Source: Bacteroidales bacterium UBA2712
GTDB lineage: Bacteria; Bacteroidota; Bacteroidia; Bacteroidales; Paludibacteraceae
Direction of reading: 5' to 3'
DNA length: 56,285 bases
Assembly (NCBI GenBank): GCA_002354055.1
Contig: DEKW01000014.1
Location: 1-56,285 of the forward strand
Shown: positions 23,929-31,852 of the stretch, piece after piece
Position numbering within the stretch: the stretch's first letter is position 1
Layout: each line of letters starts with the position of its first letter
Position numbers and translations under genes: made by a program
Notes under the pieces: generated by a model
Told to the model about the DNA's origin: nothing
Seen by the model: the letters and a program-made list of their open reading frames with translations, nothing else
Database searches by the model: none

Positions 23929-25269
23929 TCATTCCGTGACTTTTCTGTACTTACCTTCGATGAGCAACATACCCGGCAGGATCTCTCCTCCGGCGGTTTT
24001 GGTGAAGGTGGTATAAGGCAGCGTAGCGCCGTCGGCTTCCTCCAGAACTGCGTTGTATCGGTTATCCCAGATGGAGCCTTTCTTTGCCTTGACGGTAGCG
24101 ACGTATTTGTACTTCGTCTTTCCGGTCTCGGGGTCCTGAATCCGTTGTACGACCTGGAACTTCGAGCCCTCGTCGATGCCTTCCTTCATACCGATCTTCG
24201 CTGCGTAGCCTTCGATTTTTCCGCGTTCGTTCGTCAGGACTTTATAGACCGGCGTTTTAACCTTGAAATCCTCGTATTGCTTAGCGAGTGCCACGATATT
24301 CTTATCCATCGAGCGGGCGCAGATGGTCCGCACTAATTCCGTGCGGCTGTACTTACCCTTGAGCACGGATTTCTTGTCGAACTCATACTCATGCGCCACA
24401 TATTTGAGGCGGTAAGTGGTCTTGTCGTCGAGGAAAGCCTGAATCTTCGCAGGGTCGGGTTTGCCGGTATAATGGAACTGATAGAAGATCGCCGCGATGG
24501 AGTCGTTCCACTCCAGTTGGTACAGATAGGAGTGGGTCTTGACCTTGAATCCCGTGAAGCTGTCGGCTATAGCCCCAGCTGTCTGCGCGAGTTGTCTTCC
24601 GGAGCTACCTCCGGTGAAGGCGTCCAGGAGTCCACCGATGACGCCCATCGCCACTTTAGCAGCCTGCGCCTCTTGCTCGGCTGTGACGTACGTGATATCA
24701 TTGACGAGCACGAAGGTCTGCCCCAAGAGTTCCTCGCCGGCATCGGATAGCGAAGCCAGACCTCGGGTCGTCTGCAACGCCAGCGCCACATCGACATCGT
24801 TGGCGTTATACTGTCCGCGGGTCTGGATGAGTTCGGTATTAAAGGTTGCGTCCTCGACGTTATTTCCGCTCAGGCCGAACCACTTGGCAACCATCCGCTT
24901 ACCCATCTCTTCCCGGTTCAGCAGGTCCTCCGTAAACTTCGCATTCTTCTGCAACTCCGCGGCGGTCAATTGATGACCATAGGTCGCTTTATAGTAGCCG
25001 GAATCCTTACGCTGCACGCCCCAGATAGTACTGTTATCGATGATGCGGTAACCCGCTATTGTATGGTCGTCGTACTTATCCGGGATAGGCAGGGAGTCGA
25101 AGGCCTTGTATATCTCCGGGCCGAACTCATCCTCCGGGTGGTACACCAAGAGCGTAGCCAGGGAGTTACGGCGGTAGGAGAGGTCATTCTGCGCTTGCGC
25201 AACGAGAGCTGCGCAAGCACAAAGAATGACTATTGGAAATTTGAAATTTGAAATTTGAAATTTTCCCAT
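23929..25269 (-). CDS. Exported protein of unknown function, last gene of five-gene operon
   Basis: 446 aa. Signal peptide MGKFQISNFKFPIVILCACA...AQA, whose first codons are a GAAATTT tandem repeat (about 25240-25262). Text includes LLVYHPEDEFGPEIYKAFDS, a glycine/alanine-rich stretch VIGGLLDAFTGGSSGRQLAQ near residue 225 and a C-terminal beta-rich part (GMKEGIDEGSKFQVVQRI; GEILPGMLLIEGKYR). I do not recognise a family. Start lies 3 bp after the stop of the preceding gene. Position and signal suggest the periplasm or outer envelope. Confidence 0.75.
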   Translation of the reverse strand: MGKFQISNFKFPIVILCACAALVAQAQNDLSYRRNSLATLLVYHPEDEFGPEIYKAFDSLPIPDKYDDHTIAGYRIIDNSTIWGVQRKDSGYYKATYGHQLTAAELQKNAKFTEDLLNREEMGKRMVAKWFGLSGNNVEDATFNTELIQTRGQYNANDVDVALALQTTRGLASLSDAGEELLGQTFVLVNDITYVTAEQEAQAAKVAMGVIGGLLDAFTGGSSGRQLAQTAGAIADSFTGFKVKTHSYLYQLEWNDSIAAIFYQFHYTGKPDPAKIQAFLDDKTTYRLKYVAHEYEFDKKSVLKGKYSRTELVRTICARSMDKNIVALAKQYEDFKVKTPVYKVLTNERGKIEGYAAKIGMKEGIDEGSKFQVVQRIQDPETGKTKYKYVATVKAKKGSIWDNRYNAVLEEADGATLPYTTFTKTAGGEILPGMLLIEGKYRKVTE

Positions 25270-25272
25270 CTC

Positions 25273-26214
25273 TTAGTAACGTGCAGGGTGTAAAAACTCG
25301 ATGTTGACTTCTTTGTTCGGCTGGTGATTACCGTACGCTACGCCGATCTGACGCATCGCATCAATCCGCTGCGACTCCAGATCGATACCGTCCTGGTACA
25401 TCTTCATCTCGAACTTCCAGTCATCCAGCACCTTGCCCTTGATCTCTTTGTAGAGTTCCATCGCCTCGCCGTAGCATTTGGCATCCGGCAGGATGTTCGT
25501 CAGGTACACACCGGCAGCTGCTGCGCCATCAGCGTTCTGCTGCGCCGCCCAAGCCGCACGAGCCTGCGCGAGGTTGATGTTACACTGGTTGTCGATATAC
25601 GCCTGATAGATGTCCTTGCCGGCCTTAAGCGCTGCGTCGTAGTGCTTCGACTGCTGCGGGATGAGCGCCACATAGAAGATCGCCTCTTCGTACTGCTTCA
25701 TCGAGGAGAGGTACTGCGCTTTCTTGATCAGCGCCTCGCCCTCATGGTCGTAATACTCGATGATTTTCTGCTTGCCTTCCTCAACGAACTTAGCGATCTG
25801 CGGAGTTTGGACCGGCATTCTGCTGATAGCGTTCAGATAGCATTTATTCTCCGTCTCACCCAGTCCCTTTACGGTCATCGAGGTCGAAGAGAAAATGGTC
25901 TTTGCGTACGCATCGAAGATATAGAGGTTCATCTCCATCTTCTCCGCAATCTTCATCGGCGGACCGGGGATGATATCCTTGTCCAGCGGCGTAGTTGTTA
26001 CCGTCAGCAGGAACTGGCCGGTGTAATCGATTCCGGCGATTCCGTTACGGGTTAAGAGCTGCGTGAGTTTGTTCTCAATCATCGCTTTTGCGCCCTGCGG
26101 GAACGGCTCCTGGTCATCGGCTGCATAAACCGAGATAGGCAGGTACTGCGTCTCTGCCGCAAACATTGTAGCGCTCATCAGCGCTGCCAATGCTATAGAA
26201 AATATCTTTTTCAT
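25273..26214 (-). CDS. Exported protein with TPR-like helices, unknown function
   Basis: 313 aa. Signal peptide MKKIFSIALAALMSATMFA. N-terminal part (GAKAMIENKLTQLLTRNGIA, FLLTVTTTPLDKDIIPGPP) reads like the alpha/beta domain of CsgG/FlgT-type envelope proteins, tentatively. The second half (GEALIKKAQYLSSMKQYEEA; AGKDIYQAYIDNQCNINLAQ) looks like TPR-type helix pairs. Fourth gene of the operon; 45 bp separate it from the preceding gene and hold ATGGTA-type repeats. Confidence 0.72.
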   Translation of the reverse strand: MKKIFSIALAALMSATMFAAETQYLPISVYAADDQEPFPQGAKAMIENKLTQLLTRNGIAGIDYTGQFLLTVTTTPLDKDIIPGPPMKIAEKMEMNLYIFDAYAKTIFSSTSMTVKGLGETENKCYLNAISRMPVQTPQIAKFVEEGKQKIIEYYDHEGEALIKKAQYLSSMKQYEEAIFYVALIPQQSKHYDAALKAGKDIYQAYIDNQCNINLAQARAAWAAQQNADGAAAAGVYLTNILPDAKCYGEAMELYKEIKGKVLDDWKFEMKMYQDGIDLESQRIDAMRQIGVAYGNHQPNKEVNIEFLHPARY

Positions 26215-26259
26215 AACATTCTAAATGGTAAATGGTACATGACCAAATGGTACTTGGTA

Positions 26260-27210
26260 TTATTTCTCGCCTAAAATAATGACCGCTCTGCCGAGACCTT
26301 TGACAAGGACTTTCGAGGGGATGTTATACGGCTCTTTCTTGAGCATTTTAGCCAAGCCCTTAGCAAAACCGTTCGCATCTATCGCGCGGCCGCGCTCGTC
26401 GTAAACAGGAATACGTACCTGCGTGAAGTTCGCTATGTTCTCGCTGGCGTACGGCATCGAGAAACGCCCCTGAACGGTGTTCAGCTGGAGCCAGTTATTG
26501 ATCACGTCGATCAGCTCGTCATCGCCGAACTCGGTCTCCAGATCAATACCGGCAGCGTTGTTCGCAAACACTTTGATATCCAGCGAGATCTCGCGACCGA
26601 TAGTCTGCATCTCGGTAAAATGATCCAAGAGGCGGTTGTTGAAATTATCCATATTGGCTACGATTGCTTCCTCCAAGAGCACATCTACATCGGCAGTAAA
26701 CGAAGGAGCGCCGGTACCGGAAGCGGCACCGATAGACTTACTCGTATACGCATCGCGGCCTTCAAGGATATAACTCAACGAGTGTTTCGGGCCAAAATCC
26801 TTCACATCCCATGTGAGTTCCAAAATGATATCACACTTCGCCGTACGAGCCACCTCATCCAGCGGGCTCTCCGCCAGATCATTACCCGCCTTGCTCGTCG
26901 TGAGGTTGTCCTCCATGCGGCGCTGCTCCAGGTTCTTGATCTCCTGCTCCAGACTCTTGAGCGGGAACTGGCGTTCCGCCATGAGGTCGTTGAGTTTGGC
27001 AATAGCCAGCTTCAGACCCATATTCTCCTGCAACGCCTGCTTGTAGTTCGGCACCTTGGTGATTGTTCCCATGTTTGCTACCTCTGTGTAGTAGCCATTT
27101 TGAATACACCAAGCATCCGACGGAATGACCATCAACTCGGGTTTCTTAATCTGCGCACTCGCTACCAACGCTACGCACGCAAGAACTATTGTAAATAAAG
27201 ACTTTTTCAT
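26260..27210 (-). CDS. Exported DUF6175-like protein
   Basis: 316 aa from the ATG at 27210 (MKKSLFTIVLACVALVASAQ, a clear signal peptide); an ATG at 27231 would add MFNVERI encoded by repeat-like sequence. Body: LMVIPSDAWCIQNGYYTEVA, NYKQALQENMGLKLAIAKLN, CDIILELTWDVKDFGPKHSL and C-terminal VLVKGLGRAVIILGEK. I recall this type as DUF6175 in Bacteroidales, function unknown. Third gene of the operon; probable periplasmic or outer-membrane-associated partner of its neighbours. Confidence 0.72.
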   Translation of the reverse strand: MKKSLFTIVLACVALVASAQIKKPELMVIPSDAWCIQNGYYTEVANMGTITKVPNYKQALQENMGLKLAIAKLNDLMAERQFPLKSLEQEIKNLEQRRMEDNLTTSKAGNDLAESPLDEVARTAKCDIILELTWDVKDFGPKHSLSYILEGRDAYTSKSIGAASGTGAPSFTADVDVLLEEAIVANMDNFNNRLLDHFTEMQTIGREISLDIKVFANNAAGIDLETEFGDDELIDVINNWLQLNTVQGRFSMPYASENIANFTQVRIPVYDERGRAIDANGFAKGLAKMLKKEPYNIPSKVLVKGLGRAVIILGEK

Positions 27211-27244
27211 AATTCGTTCAACATTAAACATTCAACATTAAACA

Positions 27245-27736
27245 TTAATACCGTCCCTCCTTGGGGATGATGCCGTCTGCCTGGAGGCGTTTTTTGATAG
27301 CAGCACGATCGACCGTAACGGTACCCGTCTCTACCATCAGACGTCCGTCACGCTGATAGCGGGTCGAGGTGGCACGGCGGTCTTTATAACTCGTGAACTC
27401 CTTCCACGGACCTTCGTCGCTGAAGAACGCGTTCCAGTAGTCCTCATATTTCTCACGGGCGTTCATGTCGAAGCACAGCGGTTTGAGATCGCTGATTCCG
27501 CTATTGGCTGACTTCACACCGTCGAAGATCACCTCCTTCACTACTTTGCGTTGTGCCTCTTTGAATGCCACTACGGCATCCTTGGCGCGTACTTGTACAC
27601 GGATGATATACGTACCCTCTGCCGTCGCGCTCATCACCTGGCTCGGCTGGTCATAATACGCCTGCGAACGTTTCGGTCCGCAACCTGCGAAGATAATTGC
27701 CGTTACTACGGCTAACAGTACTGATAACTTTTTCAT
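27245..27736 (-). CDS. Small lipoprotein, paralogue of the gene at 27739-28236
   Basis: 163 aa. Lipoprotein signal MKKLSVLLAVVTAIIFAGC. The body shares its pattern with the next-upstream gene: GTYIIRVQVRAKDAVVAFKE, then VVKEVIFDGVKSANSG, a PL motif, YEDYWNAFFSDEGPWKEF and a basic C-terminus (VDRAAIKKRLQADGIIPKEG). Two bp separate the genes. Function unknown; the duplication suggests heteromeric partners. Confidence 0.75.
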   Translation of the reverse strand: MKKLSVLLAVVTAIIFAGCGPKRSQAYYDQPSQVMSATAEGTYIIRVQVRAKDAVVAFKEAQRKVVKEVIFDGVKSANSGISDLKPLCFDMNAREKYEDYWNAFFSDEGPWKEFTSYKDRRATSTRYQRDGRLMVETGTVTVDRAAIKKRLQADGIIPKEGRY

Positions 27737-27738
27737 AA

Positions 27739-28236
27739 TTAGAATCCACTATTTAATCCACGAATAACTCCGGCTGCCTCGAGCGCCTTGCGCAGATCGT
27801 CCTTGCGTACGCTTACTACGCAGCCTACTTTATACTCCCTTCCTACCTTGATGGTCTCCGTCGTTCCTTCCATGATAGAAGCGTATTTCTGGAACTCGCC
27901 GCCATCAGCAAAGAAGCTGTCAAAGTACTCCCCAAACTGGGTTTCTACACCGGGATTATTCGCCAACGGACGTTGCGACACACAACCCTGACCACCGCCG
28001 TAGCCCTTGAAGATCACACCGTGAACCGCATTCTTACGGCATTGGTTCTCGGCTACCGAGGCCTTCTTGCTATAAGACCACACCTTCACCAGATACGTGC
28101 CCTGGATAGCATTACCGGCACACTCAATCTCATAACGGAATTGGTTCGTGTCTCTGTTCGCCTGCTTCTGACGAAGACCTGCGCTCGCCGGCAGACATAA
28201 TGCCATAACGAGCAATGAAAGAAGAATTTTTTTCAT
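27739..28236 (-). CDS. Small exported protein, first gene of five-gene operon
   Basis: 165 aa. Signal peptide MKKILLSLLVMALCLPASA. Paralogous to 27245-27736: GTYLVKVWSYSKKASVAENQ, NAVHGVIFKGYGGGQG, PLANN, FGEYFDSFFADGGEFQKY and VRKDDLRKALEAAGVI. No lipobox here, unlike its paralogue. It follows a textbook promoter (28288-28319). Family not recognised. Confidence 0.75.
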   Translation of the reverse strand: MKKILLSLLVMALCLPASAGLRQKQANRDTNQFRYEIECAGNAIQGTYLVKVWSYSKKASVAENQCRKNAVHGVIFKGYGGGQGCVSQRPLANNPGVETQFGEYFDSFFADGGEFQKYASIMEGTTETIKVGREYKVGCVVSVRKDDLRKALEAAGVIRGLNSGF

Positions 28237-28287
28237 ATAATGATAGATTTAATTTGTGTTTCGTATATTGGATATCAGTTTCGGCGG

Positions 28288-28319
28288 CAAAGATACGAAA
28301 TCTTTTGCATACATGCAAA
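28288..28319 (-). promoter_or_regulatory. Promoter of the five-gene exported-protein operon
   Basis: Minus strand: -33 in the inverted repeat TTTGCATGTATGCAAA (28304-28319), -7 TATCTTTG (28288-28295), spacer exactly 20 nt. About 50 nt of leader precede the first gene. Confidence 0.87.
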
Positions 28320-28349
28320 TTTATTTTTCCTTTTTGCCTAAAAAGGTAC

Positions 28350-28381
28350 AAAAAAAACACACACATCCGAAGACATGTGTG
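28350..28381 (-). terminator. Intrinsic terminator of the 28411-28908 gene
   Basis: Minus strand: ACACACAT.../ATGTGTGT stem around a loop containing TTCG, followed by a T-run (A-run 28350-28357 on plus). Lies between the gene and the downstream operon promoter. Confidence 0.9.
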
Positions 28382-28410
28382 TTTTGAAACATTAAATATT
28401 CTATTATTTC

Positions 28411-28908
28411 TTAGAATTTGTAACGAACACCCAGGCTGATGCCACTATATAGACCCCAGTGGTTAAATCCGAGTTTGTGGTCATTGCCCGCACCGGCATA
28501 GTTGGTAACACCGATGTTAGGACGCCAATCCAACGACAACTGGAGAGGGAACCAGAAATCGTACTCGATACCGATATGACCGGCAACACCTGCATTCCAA
28601 GCTATATTGCTGAAATCATAGATACCGGCAGTACCACCGACACCCATGTACCAGTGCCACTCACCCTTCTCGTTCCAGGGAACAGGAGCATTGAACGGGT
28701 CGATCCAATCATAGGTAACGCTTCCGCCTATACCCCAACCGGTGAGGACAGGAACGCTAGCGTTTACATCCAACATGTTGCTCTCACCAAAACCATGCTG
28801 GTAACTGAAACCAAGACCCGAACCGAGGTTAGCACCGATGGCACGGGGCTGAGCATAAGCTGCGAGGCTGGCTACAGCCAAAACAGCAATCAAAAGATAT
28901 TTTTTCAT
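28411..28908 (-). CDS. Small outer-membrane beta-barrel-like protein
   Basis: 165 aa. Signal peptide MKKYLLIAVLAVASLAAYA, then repeated strands rich in G, Y, W (GSGLGFSYQHGFGESN, GWGIGGSVTYDWIDPF, GHIGIEYDFWFPLQLSLDW) and a C-terminal barrel signal SGISLGVRYKF. Resembles the 13237-13800 protein. Function unknown. Single gene between two operons. Confidence 0.72.
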   Translation of the reverse strand: MKKYLLIAVLAVASLAAYAQPRAIGANLGSGLGFSYQHGFGESNMLDVNASVPVLTGWGIGGSVTYDWIDPFNAPVPWNEKGEWHWYMGVGGTAGIYDFSNIAWNAGVAGHIGIEYDFWFPLQLSLDWRPNIGVTNYAGAGNDHKLGFNHWGLYSGISLGVRYKF

Positions 28909-28929
28909 AATTTAAAATAAATTTTAAAT

Positions 28930-28985
28930 CATGGAGCTTCGGCTTCGTCGAGTTGCGTAAGCAAGCTTACACTCGACTTGCACGA
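28930..28985. other. Intergenic stem-loop
   Basis: Arms GTCGAGT/ACTCGAC enclose an inner stem GTAAG-CTTG-CTTAC (minus-strand reading, about 28947-28976). It follows the GGGtGRT gene and could end or stabilise that mRNA, but no T-run is present. The TTGCGTAAG text recurs in the leader at about 30815. Confidence 0.5.
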
Positions 28986-29006
28986 ACCTTCATTATTGTT
29001 TGTTAT

Positions 29007-30017
29007 TTATTTATTCAGAGCAAGTGCAACATTCACTGCGCAAGCGACAGTACAGCCTACCATCGGATTGTTACCGATACCGAGGAAGCCCATCATCTCT
29101 ACGTGTGCCGGAACGGAGCTGGAACCTGCGAACTGTGCGTCGCTGTGCATACGGCCGAGGGTATCGGTCATACCGTAGGAAGCAGGACCTGCAGCCATGT
29201 TATCCGGGTGCAAAGTACGACCTGTACCACCACCGGAAGCAACCGAGAAGTACGGTTTGCCGGCGAGGATACGCTCTTTCTTGTACGTACCGGCTACCGG
29301 GTGTTGGAAACGGGTCGGGTTGGTCGAGTTACCGGTGATGGAAACATCCACGTTCTCGTGCCAGAGGATAGCTACACCCTCGCGAACATCGTCTGCGCCG
29401 TAGCAGTTCACCTTTGCACGCGGACCATCGCTGTATGCTTTCTTGCGAACGATCTTGAGCTCGCCGGTAAAGTAGTCGAACTCGGTCTGTACATAGGTAA
29501 ATCCATTGATACGGCTGATGATCATAGCAGCGTCTTTGCCCAGACCGTTCAGGATGCAGCGGAGCGGGTTCTTACGAACTTTGTTCGCCATCTCGGCGAT
29601 TTTGATAGCACCTTCTGCGGCAGCAAAGGACTCGTGACCTGCCAGGAAAGCAAAGCACTGGGTCTCCTCGCGGAGCAGACGAGCTGCCAGGTTACCATGA
29701 CCGATACCAACCTTGCGGTCATCAGCTACAGAACCCGGGATACAGAATGACTGCAGACCGATACCGATAGCCTCGGCAGCGTCAGCGGCGTTCTTGCAGC
29801 CTTTCTTCAGCGCGATAGCGGTGCCCACTACGTAAGCCCATTTCGCGTTCTCAAAACAAATACGTTGGGTCTCCTCGCAGGTCAGATAAGGATCGAGGCC
29901 GTATTGCTCGCAAATCTGGTTAGCCTCCTCGATGGAAGCGATACCGTTAGCGTTCAGAGCGGCGAGAATCTGTTTCTCGCGGCGGTCTTGCGACTCAAAT
30001 TTTACTTCACGAATCAT
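29007..30017 (-). CDS. GGGtGRT family protein
   Basis: 336 aa. Named for the motif seen here as SVASGGGTGRTLHPDN. Also has cysteines in CEETQRICFENAKW, CFAFLAGHESF and GNNPMVGCTVACAV, so a cofactor or cluster is possible. The family is annotated by this motif in Bacteroides-type genomes with no known activity. No signal peptide, hence cytoplasmic. It follows the NifU-like gene by 12 bp and is surely co-transcribed, which suggests a role linked to Fe-S handling. Confidence 0.85.
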   Translation of the reverse strand: MIREVKFESQDRREKQILAALNANGIASIEEANQICEQYGLDPYLTCEETQRICFENAKWAYVVGTAIALKKGCKNAADAAEAIGIGLQSFCIPGSVADDRKVGIGHGNLAARLLREETQCFAFLAGHESFAAAEGAIKIAEMANKVRKNPLRCILNGLGKDAAMIISRINGFTYVQTEFDYFTGELKIVRKKAYSDGPRAKVNCYGADDVREGVAILWHENVDVSITGNSTNPTRFQHPVAGTYKKERILAGKPYFSVASGGGTGRTLHPDNMAAGPASYGMTDTLGRMHSDAQFAGSSSVPAHVEMMGFLGIGNNPMVGCTVACAVNVALALNK

Positions 30018-30029
30018 AGTCTCTCCTCC

Positions 30030-30731
30030 TTAGTTTTTGCGTGGATCAATCGATTTAACTGCACCTTGCTCTTTGGTCGTGCGGCCGTAAGTACCGGTTA
30101 CGCTCTTGAGCGCCTCGTCTGCCGGAACACCTTTCTTTACAGCATCCATGAACTTGCCCATATGAACGTACTCGTATCCGCAAACCTCATTGTCCTCGTC
30201 GAGGAACTCCTTGGTGATATAACCTTCGGTGAGCTGCAGGTAACGAACGCCTTTTGCCTTGGTGGAATAGAGCGTACCGCACTGGCTAACGAGTCCCTTA
30301 CCGAGGTCTTCCAGACCTGCGCCGATGGCCAGACCGCCCTCAGAGAACGCACTCTGCGTACGACCGTAAACGATCTGCAGGAAGAGCTCACGCATAGCGG
30401 TGTTGATAGCATCACAAACGAGGTCGGTGTTCAGCGCCTCCAGGATCGTCTTGCCCGGCAGGATCTCAGCAGCCATAGCAGCCGAGTGGGTCATACCCGA
30501 GCAACCGATGGTCTCTACGAGCGCCTCCTCGATGATACCGTCTTTTACATTCAGACTCAGCTTGCAGCAACCCTGTTGCGGTGCACACCAGCCGATACCG
30601 TGCGTCATACCGGAGATATCCTTAATCTCAGTAGCCTTCACCCATTTGCCCTCTTCGGGAATAGGAGCCGGTCCGTGCTTCGGACCCTTCGCTACCACGC
30701 ACATTTCTTGTACTTCTTTCGAATAAATCAT
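30030..30731 (-). CDS. NifU-like iron-sulfur cluster assembly scaffold protein
   Basis: 233 aa. NifU/IscU-type fold suggested by GIGWCAPQQGCCKLSLNVKD, VETIGCSGMTHSAAMAAEIL and LVCDAINTAMRELFLQIVYG, which carry the conserved cysteines in a divergent setting. First gene of a two-gene operon with GGGtGRT. Cytoplasmic. The scaffold role is by family; the target is unknown. Confidence 0.8.
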   Translation of the reverse strand: MIYSKEVQEMCVVAKGPKHGPAPIPEEGKWVKATEIKDISGMTHGIGWCAPQQGCCKLSLNVKDGIIEEALVETIGCSGMTHSAAMAAEILPGKTILEALNTDLVCDAINTAMRELFLQIVYGRTQSAFSEGGLAIGAGLEDLGKGLVSQCGTLYSTKAKGVRYLQLTEGYITKEFLDEDNEVCGYEYVHMGKFMDAVKKGVPADEALKSVTGTYGRTTKEQGAVKSIDPRKN

Positions 30732-30883
30732 GTGTTTAATTATTGTTGGTTAAATATAATCTGTGGGGTCCCCGGAGCAAACCAAACCTAAGGCTGTTTG
30801 CTATGGGGGAGAGCGTTGCGTAAGGCGAGTTTCCGTGGAGCGGCAGAGCCGCGAGTCGTAACGAGCCTTAACGTAAGCGGCTG
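30732..30883 (-). other. Long structured leader of the NifU-like/GGGtGRT operon
   Basis: About 150 nt separate the -7 box from the first ATG. Plus-strand inverted repeats: AGCAAAC/GTTTGCT (30776-30782, 30796-30802), GCGGC-AGA-GCCGC (30840-30852) and GGGGTCCCC (30764-30772). A structured 5' UTR is likely; I do not recognise a known riboswitch. Confidence 0.5.
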
Positions 30884-30914
30884 CAAAATTACTACTTTTT
30901 TTGCATATATGCAA
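30884..30914 (-). promoter_or_regulatory. Promoter of the NifU-like/GGGtGRT operon
   Basis: Minus strand: -33 within the 14-bp palindrome TTGCATATATGCAA (30901-30914), -7 TAATTTTG (30884-30891), spacer 20 nt. Confidence 0.82.
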
Positions 30915-30961
30915 GCAAACGCGCGTTTTTCTTGCAAAAAATATGTTTTTGTATTGTGGAA

Positions 30962-31011
30962 TTTGCATATCTCAAAAAATTGTTGTACCTTTGCACGCAA
31001 AATCGTGCAAA
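30962..31011 (+). promoter_or_regulatory. Promoter with inverted repeat at the transcript start
   Basis: -33 TTTGCATATCTCAAAAA from 30962, -7 TACCTTTG at 30986-30993, spacer 20 nt. An 8-bp inverted repeat TTTGCACG/CGTGCAAA (30990-30997, 31004-31011) begins inside the -7 box. Drives the gene at 31022. Confidence 0.85.
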
Positions 31012-31021
31012 TAGAGAGTTT

Positions 31022-31852
31022 ATGAAAAAACTACTTATTTTTCTCTTCTTGAGCGCTGCCATGAGCGCTTTTAGTCAAAACACAGAGCCTGCCAAAGACG
31101 ATCACATCATCGACGGTCTCACCTCCGTAGCAACTATCGCCGGAGAAACGAAGAATACGGCAGAGCCGCAAGACACCGCAACAGCCGCTGCAACGCCACA
31201 AGCAGAGATTCCGCTTTGGAAACAAAAACTCTACTACGGCTATAACTTCGACATCTATTTCCACAGCGACACCAAAAAGGACAGCCGGGAGAACGGCTGG
31301 TCATTCGCCCTCACCCCGGAGATAGGATGGAAACTGACGGAGAAGATTTACTTGGGTATGCGGTTCGGCGGTAGCTACGCCAATTATAAGAGTTCCTATC
31401 TTGTGTCCGAGATAGACACCTCCTATTACACCGATCTGCGTATTCATGTAGGCTCATGGGAAGTAGCGCCGTACGCGCGGTACAAGATGAAATCGCTCTT
31501 TAACGACAAGGTGGGCATCTGGCTGGAGGCACACCTCTATGCCGGCATGGACTTCCCCCGCGTGACGGAAGGCAAGACTGCGAACACCGATTACGACGGA
31601 TTGCGTTACGCCACCACGTACGGGTTCCAGGTCTCGCCGGTAATCACCTATCAGTTCAACCGAAAGAGTACCTTCCAGATATTCTTCTCCATCCTCTCGC
31701 TGGGCTACAGCGGTACCATGTACAGCTATGACGGCCACCGAGAATTCTCGAATGATGTCATCATCTTCTCCGGCAAACTGAGCAACCTCCTATCCAACCA
31801 ATTCACACCGGGTTTGTACGGATTGAAATTTGGCGTTCAAAAGACTTTCTAA
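31022..31852 (+). CDS. Exported beta-barrel-like protein upstream of TamB-TamL
   Basis: 276 aa from the ATG at 31022 (upstream ATG lies before the promoter). Signal peptide MKKLLIFLFLSAAMSAFS; a low-complexity T/A-rich linker to about residue 65; then alternating aromatic strands (KLYYGYNFDIYFHSD, YLGMRFGGSYANYKSS, EVAPYARYKMKSLFND) and C-terminal GLKFGVQKTF, typical of an outer-membrane barrel. The next gene starts directly after its stop. Confidence 0.75.
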   Translation: MKKLLIFLFLSAAMSAFSQNTEPAKDDHIIDGLTSVATIAGETKNTAEPQDTATAAATPQAEIPLWKQKLYYGYNFDIYFHSDTKKDSRENGWSFALTPEIGWKLTEKIYLGMRFGGSYANYKSSYLVSEIDTSYYTDLRIHVGSWEVAPYARYKMKSLFNDKVGIWLEAHLYAGMDFPRVTEGKTANTDYDGLRYATTYGFQVSPVITYQFNRKSTFQIFFSILSLGYSGTMYSYDGHREFSNDVIIFSGKLSNLLSNQFTPGLYGLKFGVQKTF

